64,000 nucleotides of DNA, from contig CAVQBD010000002.1 in assembly GCA_963710645.1 (NCBI GenBank), positions 248,001 to 312,000 on the forward strand, read 5' to 3'. This document shows positions 16,895-25,184 of the stretch, one piece after another. A program made the translations under genes and the position numbers. Below the pieces are notes generated by a model. That model searched no databases, had not been told where the DNA came from, and worked only from the letters and a program-made list of their open reading frames with translations. The DNA is from FEB-10 sp963710645. Lineage in GTDB: Bacteria > Acidobacteriota > Thermoanaerobaculia > Thermoanaerobaculales > Sulfomarinibacteraceae. Each line of letters starts with the position of its first letter. The first letter of the stretch is position 1.

Positions 16895-18978
16895 TGGCCA
16901 CCTTTCTGCTCGAGGTGCTCACCGAGGAGATTCCGGCCAACGCGCTGCCCGGGACCCGGGACCAGCTCGAGAAACTCATGGCGGCCGGGCTCGACGAAGC
17001 CGGTCTCGACCACGGCACCATTCAAACCATGTCCACCAGTCGACGGTTGATTGCATTGGTTGATGGTCTTACCGCCAGCCAGCCCGATCGCACCGAACGG
17101 GTGAGCGGCCCACCTCGCAGCGTGGCCTTTGCCGACGACGGATCGCCCACCAAAGCCGCCGAGGGATTCGCCCGCAAGGTCGGTCTGGCGGTGGATGAGC
17201 TCGAGATCGACTCCACGGCCAAGGGCGACTACCTGGCTGCGACGGTGACACACGAGGGCCGACCGACTCCAGAGATCATGGCCGAGCTGGTGCCGGTCGC
17301 CGTGGCCAAACTCAAGTTTCCCAAAGTGATGCGTTGGGGACTCGGAGTCTACAGCTTTGTGCGACCGGTCCATGGCGTGGTGGCGCTGTTCGACGACCAG
17401 ATTGTGCCCATGAATCTCTTTGGTCAGGAGGCGGGCCGCACGACCGTGGGACACCGGGTGCACTCGCCCGAGCCCTTCGATCTCGCGGGGGCTGACGATT
17501 ACCGAGACCAGCTGGAACGGCGTGAGGTTCGGGTTGACCCGGCCGACCGTCGCGTGGCCTTCGCGGCCGCTTCGGACCGCCTGGTGGCCGGCGTCGGATG
17601 CCGGGTTCACCCGGACGAGGAGCTGGTGGCGGAACACGTGGAGCTGGTGGAGTATCCGGGTTTGTTGCTCGGCCAGATCGATGAGGACTATCTCGAACTT
17701 CCGCGCCCGGTCGTGGTGACCACCCTTCGCCACCATCAGAAATGCCTGATTCTGGAAGGCGAGGATGGTGAGCTGGCACCCTACTTCCTGGCAGTCGTGG
17801 ACCGTCGCGATGACCCGGATGGCCTGGTGCGTCAAGGAAACGAATGGGTGATCGGCGCCCGTCTGGCGGACGCTCGCTTCTTCTTCGAGGAGGACCGGAA
17901 GCGACCGCTCGCTGAGCTGGTGCCCGATCTGGCGCGGCTGGATTTTCACCGCACTCTTGGCAGTGTGGCGCTCAAGGCCGAACGGGCGGGTGATCTGGCC
18001 GTCTGGATGGCAGAACAGATCGAAGCAGCGGTCGACCGCGACGAGCTGCAGACTGCGGCCCGGCTGGTCAAGACCGATCTGCTCACCAACATGGTGGTGG
18101 AGTTCACCGAACTGCAGGGCATCATGGGCGGCCACTACCTCCGCCTGGAGGGCGCCCCCGAGGAACTCTGGACCGCGGCCCGGGACCACTATCTACCGTT
18201 GGGGTTCGAGGGCGAGATTCCAGCCTCCGAGACGGGCCGCCTGGTGGGTGCTGCCGACCGGCTGGACAGCCTGGCGGGCCTGTTCGCCGTGGGCGAAAGC
18301 CCGACGGGATCGCGGGATCCGCACGGCCTGCGGCGGGCGGCTCAGGGTGTGGTCAAGATCGTCGCCGAAGCTGGTTGGGACCTCGACGTGGGTGAGGCCA
18401 TTCACCGCGCCATGGCGTTGGTGTCCCACCATGTGGATGGCGACATAGAAGAGATCTCCCGTGCCCTGTCCGACTTTGTCGCCGATCGTGTTCGGCGCTA
18501 TCTGATGGACGTGGTGGGGGTGTCCTTCGATACCGCCGACGCGGTGATGGCCGCGGGTTGGACCCGTCTGCCCGAGTTGGTGGCCCGCGCGCGGGCTCTG
18601 GAGGCGGCCCGGTCCTCGGACGCCTTCCGCTGGTTGGCGTTGGGATTCAAGAGGGTGCGCAACATCACCGACGGCCAACCCGACGGAGTAGTGGATCCGG
18701 ACGCCTTCCAACAGGATGAGGAGACCGAGTTGTACCGCCATACCATGGCCTTTAGCGAGCGTTTGGACGAATGCCTCGAAGGCGCTCGATTCGATGACGC
18801 TTTCGCCGCCATGGCCGAATTGGCCGATGTGCTGGAGCGCTTCTTCGTCGAGGTGCTGGTGATGGCCGACGATGAGGCCGTCAAACGAAACCGCATTGCG
18901 CTGTTGAAGCTGCTTGGAGATCAATTCACAAAACTGGCCGATCTGTCGAAGCTGCAGATCGAGGGAGGAAACGAATGA
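16891..18978 (+). CDS. glyS: Glycyl-tRNA synthetase beta subunit
   Basis: A 695-residue tRNA-binding subunit of glycyl-tRNA synthetase. The typical N-terminus (LLEVLTEEIPANALPG), the KFPKVMRWG segment and the HHQKCLILE stretch identify it. The C-terminal part contains an HD-like and anticodon-binding region (SRDPHGLRRAAQGVV...). It overlaps glyQ (ATGA) and ppdK (ATGA) by 4 bases each, so the three are one translationally coupled operon. A second ATG follows immediately (16894) and could be the true start. Confidence 0.95.
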   Translation: MMATFLLEVLTEEIPANALPGTRDQLEKLMAAGLDEAGLDHGTIQTMSTSRRLIALVDGLTASQPDRTERVSGPPRSVAFADDGSPTKAAEGFARKVGLAVDELEIDSTAKGDYLAATVTHEGRPTPEIMAELVPVAVAKLKFPKVMRWGLGVYSFVRPVHGVVALFDDQIVPMNLFGQEAGRTTVGHRVHSPEPFDLAGADDYRDQLERREVRVDPADRRVAFAAASDRLVAGVGCRVHPDEELVAEHVELVEYPGLLLGQIDEDYLELPRPVVVTTLRHHQKCLILEGEDGELAPYFLAVVDRRDDPDGLVRQGNEWVIGARLADARFFFEEDRKRPLAELVPDLARLDFHRTLGSVALKAERAGDLAVWMAEQIEAAVDRDELQTAARLVKTDLLTNMVVEFTELQGIMGGHYLRLEGAPEELWTAARDHYLPLGFEGEIPASETGRLVGAADRLDSLAGLFAVGESPTGSRDPHGLRRAAQGVVKIVAEAGWDLDVGEAIHRAMALVSHHVDGDIEEISRALSDFVADRVRRYLMDVVGVSFDTADAVMAAGWTRLPELVARARALEAARSSDAFRWLALGFKRVRNITDGQPDGVVDPDAFQQDEETELYRHTMAFSERLDECLEGARFDDAFAAMAELADVLERFFVEVLVMADDEAVKRNRIALLKLLGDQFTKLADLSKLQIEGGNE

Positions 18979-21698
18979 CCAACACCAAATACGTCTACTC
19001 ATTCGGAGGCGGCTCTGCCGAGGGCCGCTCCGACATGAAGAACCTGCTTGGCGGCAAGGGCGCCAACCTGGCCGAGATGGCCAATCTGGGCATTCCGGTG
19101 CCTGCGGGCTACACCTTGACCACCGAGGTGTGCACCTATTTCTACGACCACGACCACACCTACCCCACCACCATCGAGGCCGAGGCCGATGCTGCGCTGG
19201 CCAAGGTGGAGGAGATCATGGGGACCCGATTCGGCGATCCCGATGATCCATTGCTGCTCTCTGTCCGCTCGGGCGCCCGGTCGTCCATGCCCGGCATGAT
19301 GGAGACCGTCCTCAACGTCGGTCTGTGCTCGGCCACCATTCCGGGCCTGATCGCCAAGACCGGCAACCCCCGTTTTGTGTACGACGCCTACCGCCGGCTC
19401 ATCATGATGTACTCCGACGTGGTGATGGAAAAGGCCGCCGGCGTCGAACCCGCCGAAGGCAAGGGCATCCGCCAGCAGCTCGACCGCATGCTCGACGAGG
19501 TCAAGGAGTCCAAGGGTTACGCCACCGACGCCGACATCAGCGCGGAAGACCTCGAGGATTTGGCCAAGCGCTTCAAGGCGAAGATCAAAGAGGTGCTCGG
19601 CAAGGACTTCCCCGATGACCCCCGCGAGCAGCTGTGGGGTGGAATCGGTGCCGTCTTCTCGTCCTGGAACGGCAAGCGGGCCGTGTCCTACCGGCGCATC
19701 GAGGGCATTCCGGACGACTGGGGTACCGCGGTCAACGTCCAGGCCATGGTTTTCGGCAACATGGGTGACGAATCGGCCACCGGCGTGGCCTTCACCCGCA
19801 ACCCGGCCACCGGCGACAACAGATTCTACGGTGAGTGGCTGCCAAACGCCCAGGGCGAGGATGTGGTGGCGGGAACCCGCACCCCCAACCCGCTCAACGA
19901 GGACACCAAGAACGAGCAAAACGACCATCTGCCCTCGCTGCAGGTTGCCATGCCGGAGGTCTACGAACAGCTCTTCGCCATTCGAAACCAGCTCGAGGCA
20001 CACTACACCGACATGCAGGACATCGAGTTCACCATCCAGGACGGTCGGCTGTGGATGCTTCAGACCCGGGTCGGTAAGCGAACCGGTACCGCGGCGCTCA
20101 ACATGGCTATGGACATGCTCTCAGAAGGCATGATCGATAACCGCACGGCGGTTCTCCGAGTCAAGCCGGAGCAGCTGGACGAGCTGTTGCACCCCATCGT
20201 GGACCCGGCGGCCGAGAAGACGGCTGACCTCATCGCCAAGGGGCTACCCGCCGGACCCGGCGGCGCCTACGGGCAGATCGTGTTCTCGGCCGACGACGCC
20301 GTCGAGTGGGTCAAGGCGGGCAAGACCGTGCTGCTGGTCCGCGAGGAGACCAACCCCGAGGACGTGGAGGGAATGCGTGCAGCGGTGGGCATCCTCACCG
20401 GACGTGGCGGCATGACCTCGCACGCAGCCCTGGTGGCGCGCGGCTGGGGCAAGTGCTGCATCGTCGGTGCGGGTGCTCTGGATATCGATGTGATGGGCAA
20501 GACCATCTCCGTCGATGGACGGATCTTCAACGAGGGCGACGTGCTCACCCTTAACGGCACCCGCGGTTTGGTCTATGCCGGCCAACTGGACATGGTCGAT
20601 GCCACCGAGAACCCCCGGTTCGTCGATTTCATGACTCTGGCGGACGACATCCGGGCGCTCAAGGTGCGCACCAACGCCGAGACGCCTGACGACGCGGCCA
20701 CGGCCATCGAGTTCGGCGCCGAGGGCATCGGCCTGTTCCGCACCGAGCACATGTTCTACGGCACCGGGTCGGAGGAGCCGCTGTTCATCCTTCGCAAGAT
20801 GATCATGTCGGGTTCGGAGTCGGCACGCCGCGCAGCCCTCGACGAGCTCTACCCCTTCGTCAAGCGGGACATGAAGGCGACCCTGGAGATCATGGGCGAC
20901 CGGCCCGTGACCTTCCGGCTGCTCGATCCGCCGCTGCACGAGTTCGTGCCCCAGAGTGCGGACGAGCGACGGGAGCTGGCCGAGGCCCTGGGAGTCACAG
21001 CCGAGGATCTCAACCGGCGGGCCGATGAACTGCACGAACTCAACCCCATGATGGGGCACCGCGGTGTCAGGCTCGGTGTCACCTTCCCGGAGATCTCGGA
21101 GATGCAGTTCCGCGCCATCCTCGAAGCGGCCATCGAGCTGAGGCAGGAAGGCAAGGCGTGCTTCCCCGAGATCATGGTCCCGGTGACCTGCGCCAAAGCC
21201 GAGCTGGATGATCAGCTCGTGCTCGCCAAGGCAGTCCACGCGGAGGTCTGCCAGAAGTACGGGGTCGACAAGGTCGAGCACCTCTACGGCACCATGATCG
21301 AAATCCCGCGGGCGGCCCTGACCGCCGACGAAATCGCCAAGTCGACCCAGTTCTTCAGCTTCGGCACCAACGACCTGACCCAAATGACCTTCGGTTTCTC
21401 GCGCGACGACATCGGCGGCTTCCTGCCCGACTACCTGGACAAGAAGATCCTGCCGGTAGATCCGTTCCAGGTGTTGGATCGGGATTCGGTGGGCGTGCTG
21501 GTGCAGACCGGCATCGAGAAGGGACGCTCAACCCGGCCGGATCTCAAGGTGGGTATCTGCGGCGAGCACGGCGGCGAGCCCAACTCGGTGGAGTTCTGCC
21601 ACCTGGTGGGCATGGACTACGTCAGCTGCTCGCCCTACCGCGTGCCCGTCGCACGGCTGGCGGCGGCCCACGCCCAGATCAACCACCCGCGCGACTGA
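18975..21698 (+). CDS. ppdK: Pyruvate, phosphate dikinase
   Basis: A 907-residue enzyme that interconverts pyruvate + ATP + Pi and PEP + AMP + PPi, active in gluconeogenesis or PPi-linked glycolysis. The N-terminal ATP-grasp part begins YSFGGGSAEG and LLGGKGANLAEM. The phosphocarrier histidine is about residue 483 in GGMTSHAALVARGWG. The C-terminal PEP-binding barrel has GIGLFRTEHMF and ICGEHGGEP. The start overlaps the glyS stop by 4 bases; coupling of ppdK to glycyl-tRNA synthetase recurs in several phyla. A terminator follows directly. Confidence 0.96.
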   Translation: MTNTKYVYSFGGGSAEGRSDMKNLLGGKGANLAEMANLGIPVPAGYTLTTEVCTYFYDHDHTYPTTIEAEADAALAKVEEIMGTRFGDPDDPLLLSVRSGARSSMPGMMETVLNVGLCSATIPGLIAKTGNPRFVYDAYRRLIMMYSDVVMEKAAGVEPAEGKGIRQQLDRMLDEVKESKGYATDADISAEDLEDLAKRFKAKIKEVLGKDFPDDPREQLWGGIGAVFSSWNGKRAVSYRRIEGIPDDWGTAVNVQAMVFGNMGDESATGVAFTRNPATGDNRFYGEWLPNAQGEDVVAGTRTPNPLNEDTKNEQNDHLPSLQVAMPEVYEQLFAIRNQLEAHYTDMQDIEFTIQDGRLWMLQTRVGKRTGTAALNMAMDMLSEGMIDNRTAVLRVKPEQLDELLHPIVDPAAEKTADLIAKGLPAGPGGAYGQIVFSADDAVEWVKAGKTVLLVREETNPEDVEGMRAAVGILTGRGGMTSHAALVARGWGKCCIVGAGALDIDVMGKTISVDGRIFNEGDVLTLNGTRGLVYAGQLDMVDATENPRFVDFMTLADDIRALKVRTNAETPDDAATAIEFGAEGIGLFRTEHMFYGTGSEEPLFILRKMIMSGSESARRAALDELYPFVKRDMKATLEIMGDRPVTFRLLDPPLHEFVPQSADERRELAEALGVTAEDLNRRADELHELNPMMGHRGVRLGVTFPEISEMQFRAILEAAIELRQEGKACFPEIMVPVTCAKAELDDQLVLAKAVHAEVCQKYGVDKVEHLYGTMIEIPRAALTADEIAKSTQFFSFGTNDLTQMTFGFSRDDIGGFLPDYLDKKILPVDPFQVLDRDSVGVLVQTGIEKGRSTRPDLKVGICGEHGGEPNSVEFCHLVGMDYVSCSPYRVPVARLAAAHAQINHPRD

Positions 21699-21725
21699 CG
21701 ATCGTCAAATACGATCAACTTATGG

Positions 21726-21754
21726 CCCGCGCTCTCCGGAGCGCGGGTTTTTTT
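21726..21754 (+). terminator. Rho-independent terminator after ppdK
   Basis: A 9-bp stem CCCGCGCTC/GAGCGCGGG with loop TCCG, followed by TTTTTTT (21748-21754). It closes the glyQ-glyS-ppdK operon. Confidence 0.95.
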
Positions 21755-21773
21755 GAGCGGGAAACACCGGACG

Positions 21774-24059
21774 CTACTGCGAGGCCAGCATACCCTCCAC
21801 CATTCGAATGGGAATGGGGACGTTGTAGTTGAGTTCGTTCTCCCAGATCAGATAGCCGTTGTGGAGCAGGCGAAACGAAGGTGTTCCCTGGCAGTTGAAG
21901 TAGTTAAACAGACGTCCGTTTTCTTTGACCGTGGTGAAGCTGATGTCCTTGTCTGCCAGAAGTTGGCGCACGGCGTCATCGGTGGAACTTCGGCTGACCG
22001 CGGTGAACCCGATCACATCGAGTCCCTGTCCGCGGTACTGTCGGGCGATGGTCTCGGCGCGCGGGATCGCGTTCTGCGAGTAAGGGCACCACTCCTCGAA
22101 GAACACCAGCAGCTGAAAAGGTTGCGATTTCACGTCGAATTCGCCCTGGAATTCGCTTTCAATGCTGATTTCATCTGGTATCCGCTGATTCCCATAAAGC
22201 TCGCGGGCTTCGCTGAGCTTTCCCTGAGCGATGTCGACTGCCGCCGCTGCGCTCCGGGTCTCCGCTGTGATCTCGTGGTCCTTACCAAGAGCTTCAATGG
22301 AACGAGCCAAGGCGTCGCGGGCCACCTCGTCGGCCTGTTCGTACCTTCCGTTCCTCATCAGAAGCCAGGAGTAGTGCGCCTGGGCGGAGAGAGCTTCTTC
22401 GGAGCCCTGCCCCAGCGCGGAAGACTCCGCCTCCCAGATCTCCCCTGCCATCTGCTGGGCTTCGGCGAAGCGACCAACACGTTCGAGCTTGTACGCCATC
22501 CTGGACTGACTCAGAAACGGCGAAGGGTCAGAAGCGCCGGCGCGTTCGGCCACGGCATTGATCCACTCGCGTTCCAACTCGAGAGCACCCTTTGGATCGT
22601 CGAGGATGCCGTAGGTGAGTTGGAGATCCTCGATGGACTGGATCGTCTTTTCATGAGAGGTGCCAAGGGCACGCTTCCTCAGCGCCAAAGCGGTTTCGAG
22701 CTGCTGTTCGGCCTGAGCCCAATGGCCGATATTGAGATAGGCCATGCCGAGCGACCGCCGGACCTCAGCCTCGACCTCGGGTTCGTCGACGAATGCACCA
22801 TCGATCTTCTCGCTGGCGCTGTCCAGCACGTCGGCGACGGTGGTGGTGTCGCCATAACCGTGGGGTACGGCCGAGGCGAGGACGGCGGTCAAAAACTCCC
22901 TGCCCGCGGTCGCCTTCTGTGATTCCGCCTCGGCTCTCCGTCGTTCGGCGTCAACCCGAACCAGCAGAGACGAGGTGACCACGATCCCCGTCACGAGGAG
23001 CACGAAGGCCGCGCTGACAAGGGCGATCAGGGCCTTGTTCCGGCGGGCGAAGACCTGAAGCTGATAGCCAAAACCGGTTGGGCGAGCGGTGACGGCCTCG
23101 CCGGCGAGGAATCTTCGGATGTCCTGCGCCAGCCCGAAGGCCGACTGATATCGGTTCTCACGGTCCTTTTCGAGAGCCTTATGGACGATCGCCTCGACTT
23201 CTCCGCCGAGCGATCTGTCGAATGAACTCAGATTTCGCAGTCTGCCCTGGCGAACCTCTTCGGCGATATCGAAGATGCTGTTGGAGTCCACGTTGTAGGG
23301 GAGTTCTCCGGCGAGCAGCTCATAAAGCACCAGACCGAGGGCATAGACGTCACTCCGCGTATCGATGTCGTGGGGATCCGCGTCGAACTGCTCCGGGCTC
23401 ATGTAATGCACCGAGCCGATGATCTGGCCGACCCGGGTTTGGGCCTTGGCCTGCTGCATGTCGGCGCCGGTGGCCCGGGCGACCCCGAAGTCGATCACCC
23501 GGACGCGACCGTTGGAGTCCACCAGGATGTTGGAAGGCTTCAGATCGCGGTGCACGATTCCCCGTTGATGACCGTGGTGGACCGCGTCGCACACCTGAAG
23601 AAACAGTCCCAAACGTTCTCGGTGGTTCAGCTGTTTGTCGGATGCGAAGTCCGTGATCGGACGCGCGTTCGGGATGTACTCCATGGCGAAGAACGGGGCA
23701 GGGGTCCCTTGGTCGTCGTACGATCCCGCGTCGTAGATTTGGGCGATGCCGGGGTGTCGGAGGCGAGCCAAAATCTGGGCCTCGTACTCCAGCCGCTGGA
23801 TCGCTTCCCGGGATTCAAAGGAAGCCTTGACCACCTTGAGAGCCACCGGTCGGCGGGGGTTGTCCTGGAGCGCCTCGAAGACCGTCCCCATGCCCCCGGA
23901 CGCAATCACGCGCTTGATCTCATACTGTCCGATACGTCTGGGAATTTGGCCCGCCGAGCTGGAGTCGTTGCCTGCGAAGGGTCCGAGTTCGGTGTCGGCG
24001 GAGGTGAGCTCAAGGCCGTCCTCGGAATTCCGACCACGGCTGTTGTTGGGATCCGACAT
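21774..24059 (-). CDS. Ser/Thr kinase - TPR - thioredoxin-fold fusion protein
   Basis: A 761-residue protein in three parts. (1) A cytoplasmic Hanks kinase, about 45-310: ASGGMGTVF loop, Lys in VALKVVK, HRDLKPSN (about 170), VIDFGVAR and MSPEQ. (2) A transmembrane helix about 342-365, then a periplasmic TPR region about 380-620 (LGMAYLNIGHWAQAEQQLET and similar). (3) A C-terminal thioredoxin/TlpA-like domain about 640-760, with LLVFFEEWCPYSQNAIP as active-site loop and QGTPSF carrying the cis-proline. The redox motif is CPYS, so the resolving cysteine is a serine. I start at 24059 (MSDPNNSRG, GAGG 8 bases before) rather than 24119. It could transduce an extracytoplasmic redox signal to the kinase. 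Confidence 0.85.
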   Translation of the reverse strand: MSDPNNSRGRNSEDGLELTSADTELGPFAGNDSSSAGQIPRRIGQYEIKRVIASGGMGTVFEALQDNPRRPVALKVVKASFESREAIQRLEYEAQILARLRHPGIAQIYDAGSYDDQGTPAPFFAMEYIPNARPITDFASDKQLNHRERLGLFLQVCDAVHHGHQRGIVHRDLKPSNILVDSNGRVRVIDFGVARATGADMQQAKAQTRVGQIIGSVHYMSPEQFDADPHDIDTRSDVYALGLVLYELLAGELPYNVDSNSIFDIAEEVRQGRLRNLSSFDRSLGGEVEAIVHKALEKDRENRYQSAFGLAQDIRRFLAGEAVTARPTGFGYQLQVFARRNKALIALVSAAFVLLVTGIVVTSSLLVRVDAERRRAEAESQKATAGREFLTAVLASAVPHGYGDTTTVADVLDSASEKIDGAFVDEPEVEAEVRRSLGMAYLNIGHWAQAEQQLETALALRKRALGTSHEKTIQSIEDLQLTYGILDDPKGALELEREWINAVAERAGASDPSPFLSQSRMAYKLERVGRFAEAQQMAGEIWEAESSALGQGSEEALSAQAHYSWLLMRNGRYEQADEVARDALARSIEALGKDHEITAETRSAAAAVDIAQGKLSEARELYGNQRIPDEISIESEFQGEFDVKSQPFQLLVFFEEWCPYSQNAIPRAETIARQYRGQGLDVIGFTAVSRSSTDDAVRQLLADKDISFTTVKENGRLFNYFNCQGTPSFRLLHNGYLIWENELNYNVPIPIRMVEGMLASQ

Positions 24060-24157
24060 TGGCGTGCCTCTGTTTCCTTTCCTACACGAGTTCGTTTTGA
24101 GCTGGAGATTCCTCAACAAACCTATCGCAATTGATTCTTATTCACAAATAATGTCCA

Positions 24158-24190
24158 ACAAAAAAGGAGGCCGGGTCGCCCCGGCCTCCT
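24158..24190 (-). terminator. Rho-independent terminator of the BNR/PKD gene (minus strand)
   Basis: Read on the minus strand, an 11-bp stem AGGAGGCCGGG/CCCGGCCTCCT with a 4-base loop (GCGA) is followed by a run of T (AAAAAA on the plus strand, 24160-24165). Perfect intrinsic terminator 23 bases after the stop at 24213. Confidence 0.93.
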
Positions 24191-24212
24191 GGTTGGTCAG
24201 AAAGAAGATTGG

Positions 24213-25184
24213 TCAGGATGAATTGCTGCCTTGGTTTATGTGGTTGATTTTATTGAGGAGGTTCTTGAGGTTCCTGATTTCAGCAACAGTGGTGGATGGG
24301 TCGAGGCGTGCAGCCTCGGCCGCGCACAGGAATGTGATCAGCTCAGTGTCTGGCACGTGGTCGGAGTCCGTGTCCACGAGAACGTTGTACTCGATCGCGC
24401 CGTTAGCGAAGTTGAGCCAGACGGTCATGAGCTGGCGGTCGAACTGGACCAGCGGGTCACCGTTCGAGTGTGATGGGTCCAACACATCTTCAGCGTCATC
24501 GATGGTCGAAGCTTCGATTTCCTCGCTGAAGACCGAACTCATGTGGTTGATGATGTCGAGGTAGCACAGGAGCTGGTCGTCAGTGAAGTCGGTTCTGCCG
24601 TTGCCCCTGAGTTGGTGCCGCCAATAGCCGGCCGATCGGGTCCGATAGGCGTTTCCGGTGATCACCACGTCGGTGGTGTCCGAGGCGGTCCCGCCGTCGT
24701 CGTCCAGGGAAGCGAAGGCCACGTTGTAATAGCACGCGTCCTCGAAGGCGTGGGTCTTCATGTCCGTCACGTCCCGTGGGTCGACCTCGGGGCTCCAGCC
24801 GGGAGCGCCCGGGTCATCTCCAACCACAGGGTTGTTGACAGGGTACGACGTGGTGACGTCCGGCGCCGGCGGACCGTCATCCCAATTCCAGCTCAGATCG
24901 AGGTCGTCGCTGCCGGGATCGGTGGAACGTCCGGAGAAGTCCACGTCCTCGCCGGCGTGGGCGATGAAGAACGGCGCGCCGCAGACGTCGATTGCGTTGG
25001 TCTCGTCGATCTCGGCGGTTGGGTCGATGTTGTTGACCGTGAGGTCGAAGGGATCAAACCCGGTCCCGCCATCGTCGTCGGTCACCGAGATGGTGATGGT
25101 GAAGACGCCGTTGTCGCCGTACTGTCGAGAACCGCTGGCGGTTCCGATATCGGGCAGGTTGCATCCGCTGCCTTGGGTGGTCAC
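24213..25184 (-). CDS. C-terminal part of frameshifted BNR/PKD secreted protein
   Basis: About 323 residues, readable from a GTG at 25184 but most likely the tail of the gene starting at 28338. It begins in mid-domain and continues the PKD repeat interrupted upstream (GVFTITISVTDDDGG follows the same pattern as GVFTVKLKVTDDDS in the preceding part). Dropping one base from the CCCC run at 25194-25197 joins the two frames without loss (SGNVLVTTQGSG). The last 130 residues (SAGYWRHQLRG onward, with DSDHVPD and a leucine/asparagine-rich helix) form a domain I do not recognise. No membrane anchor or sorting tag is present at the end. Confidence 0.7.
   Translation of the reverse strand: MTTQGSGCNLPDIGTASGSRQYGDNGVFTITISVTDDDGGTGFDPFDLTVNNIDPTAEIDETNAIDVCGAPFFIAHAGEDVDFSGRSTDPGSDDLDLSWNWDDGPPAPDVTTSYPVNNPVVGDDPGAPGWSPEVDPRDVTDMKTHAFEDACYYNVAFASLDDDGGTASDTTDVVITGNAYRTRSAGYWRHQLRGNGRTDFTDDQLLCYLDIINHMSSVFSEEIEASTIDDAEDVLDPSHSNGDPLVQFDRQLMTVWLNFANGAIEYNVLVDTDSDHVPDTELITFLCAAEAARLDPSTTVAEIRNLKNLLNKINHINQGSNSS

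Noticed and set aside
16867..18189. 440-codon open reading antisense to glyS
   Set aside because: Mirror of a confirmed gene, with no ribosome site or family motif.
20244..21383. 379-codon antisense reading within ppdK
   Set aside because: Shadow reading. Codon bias and motifs favour ppdK.
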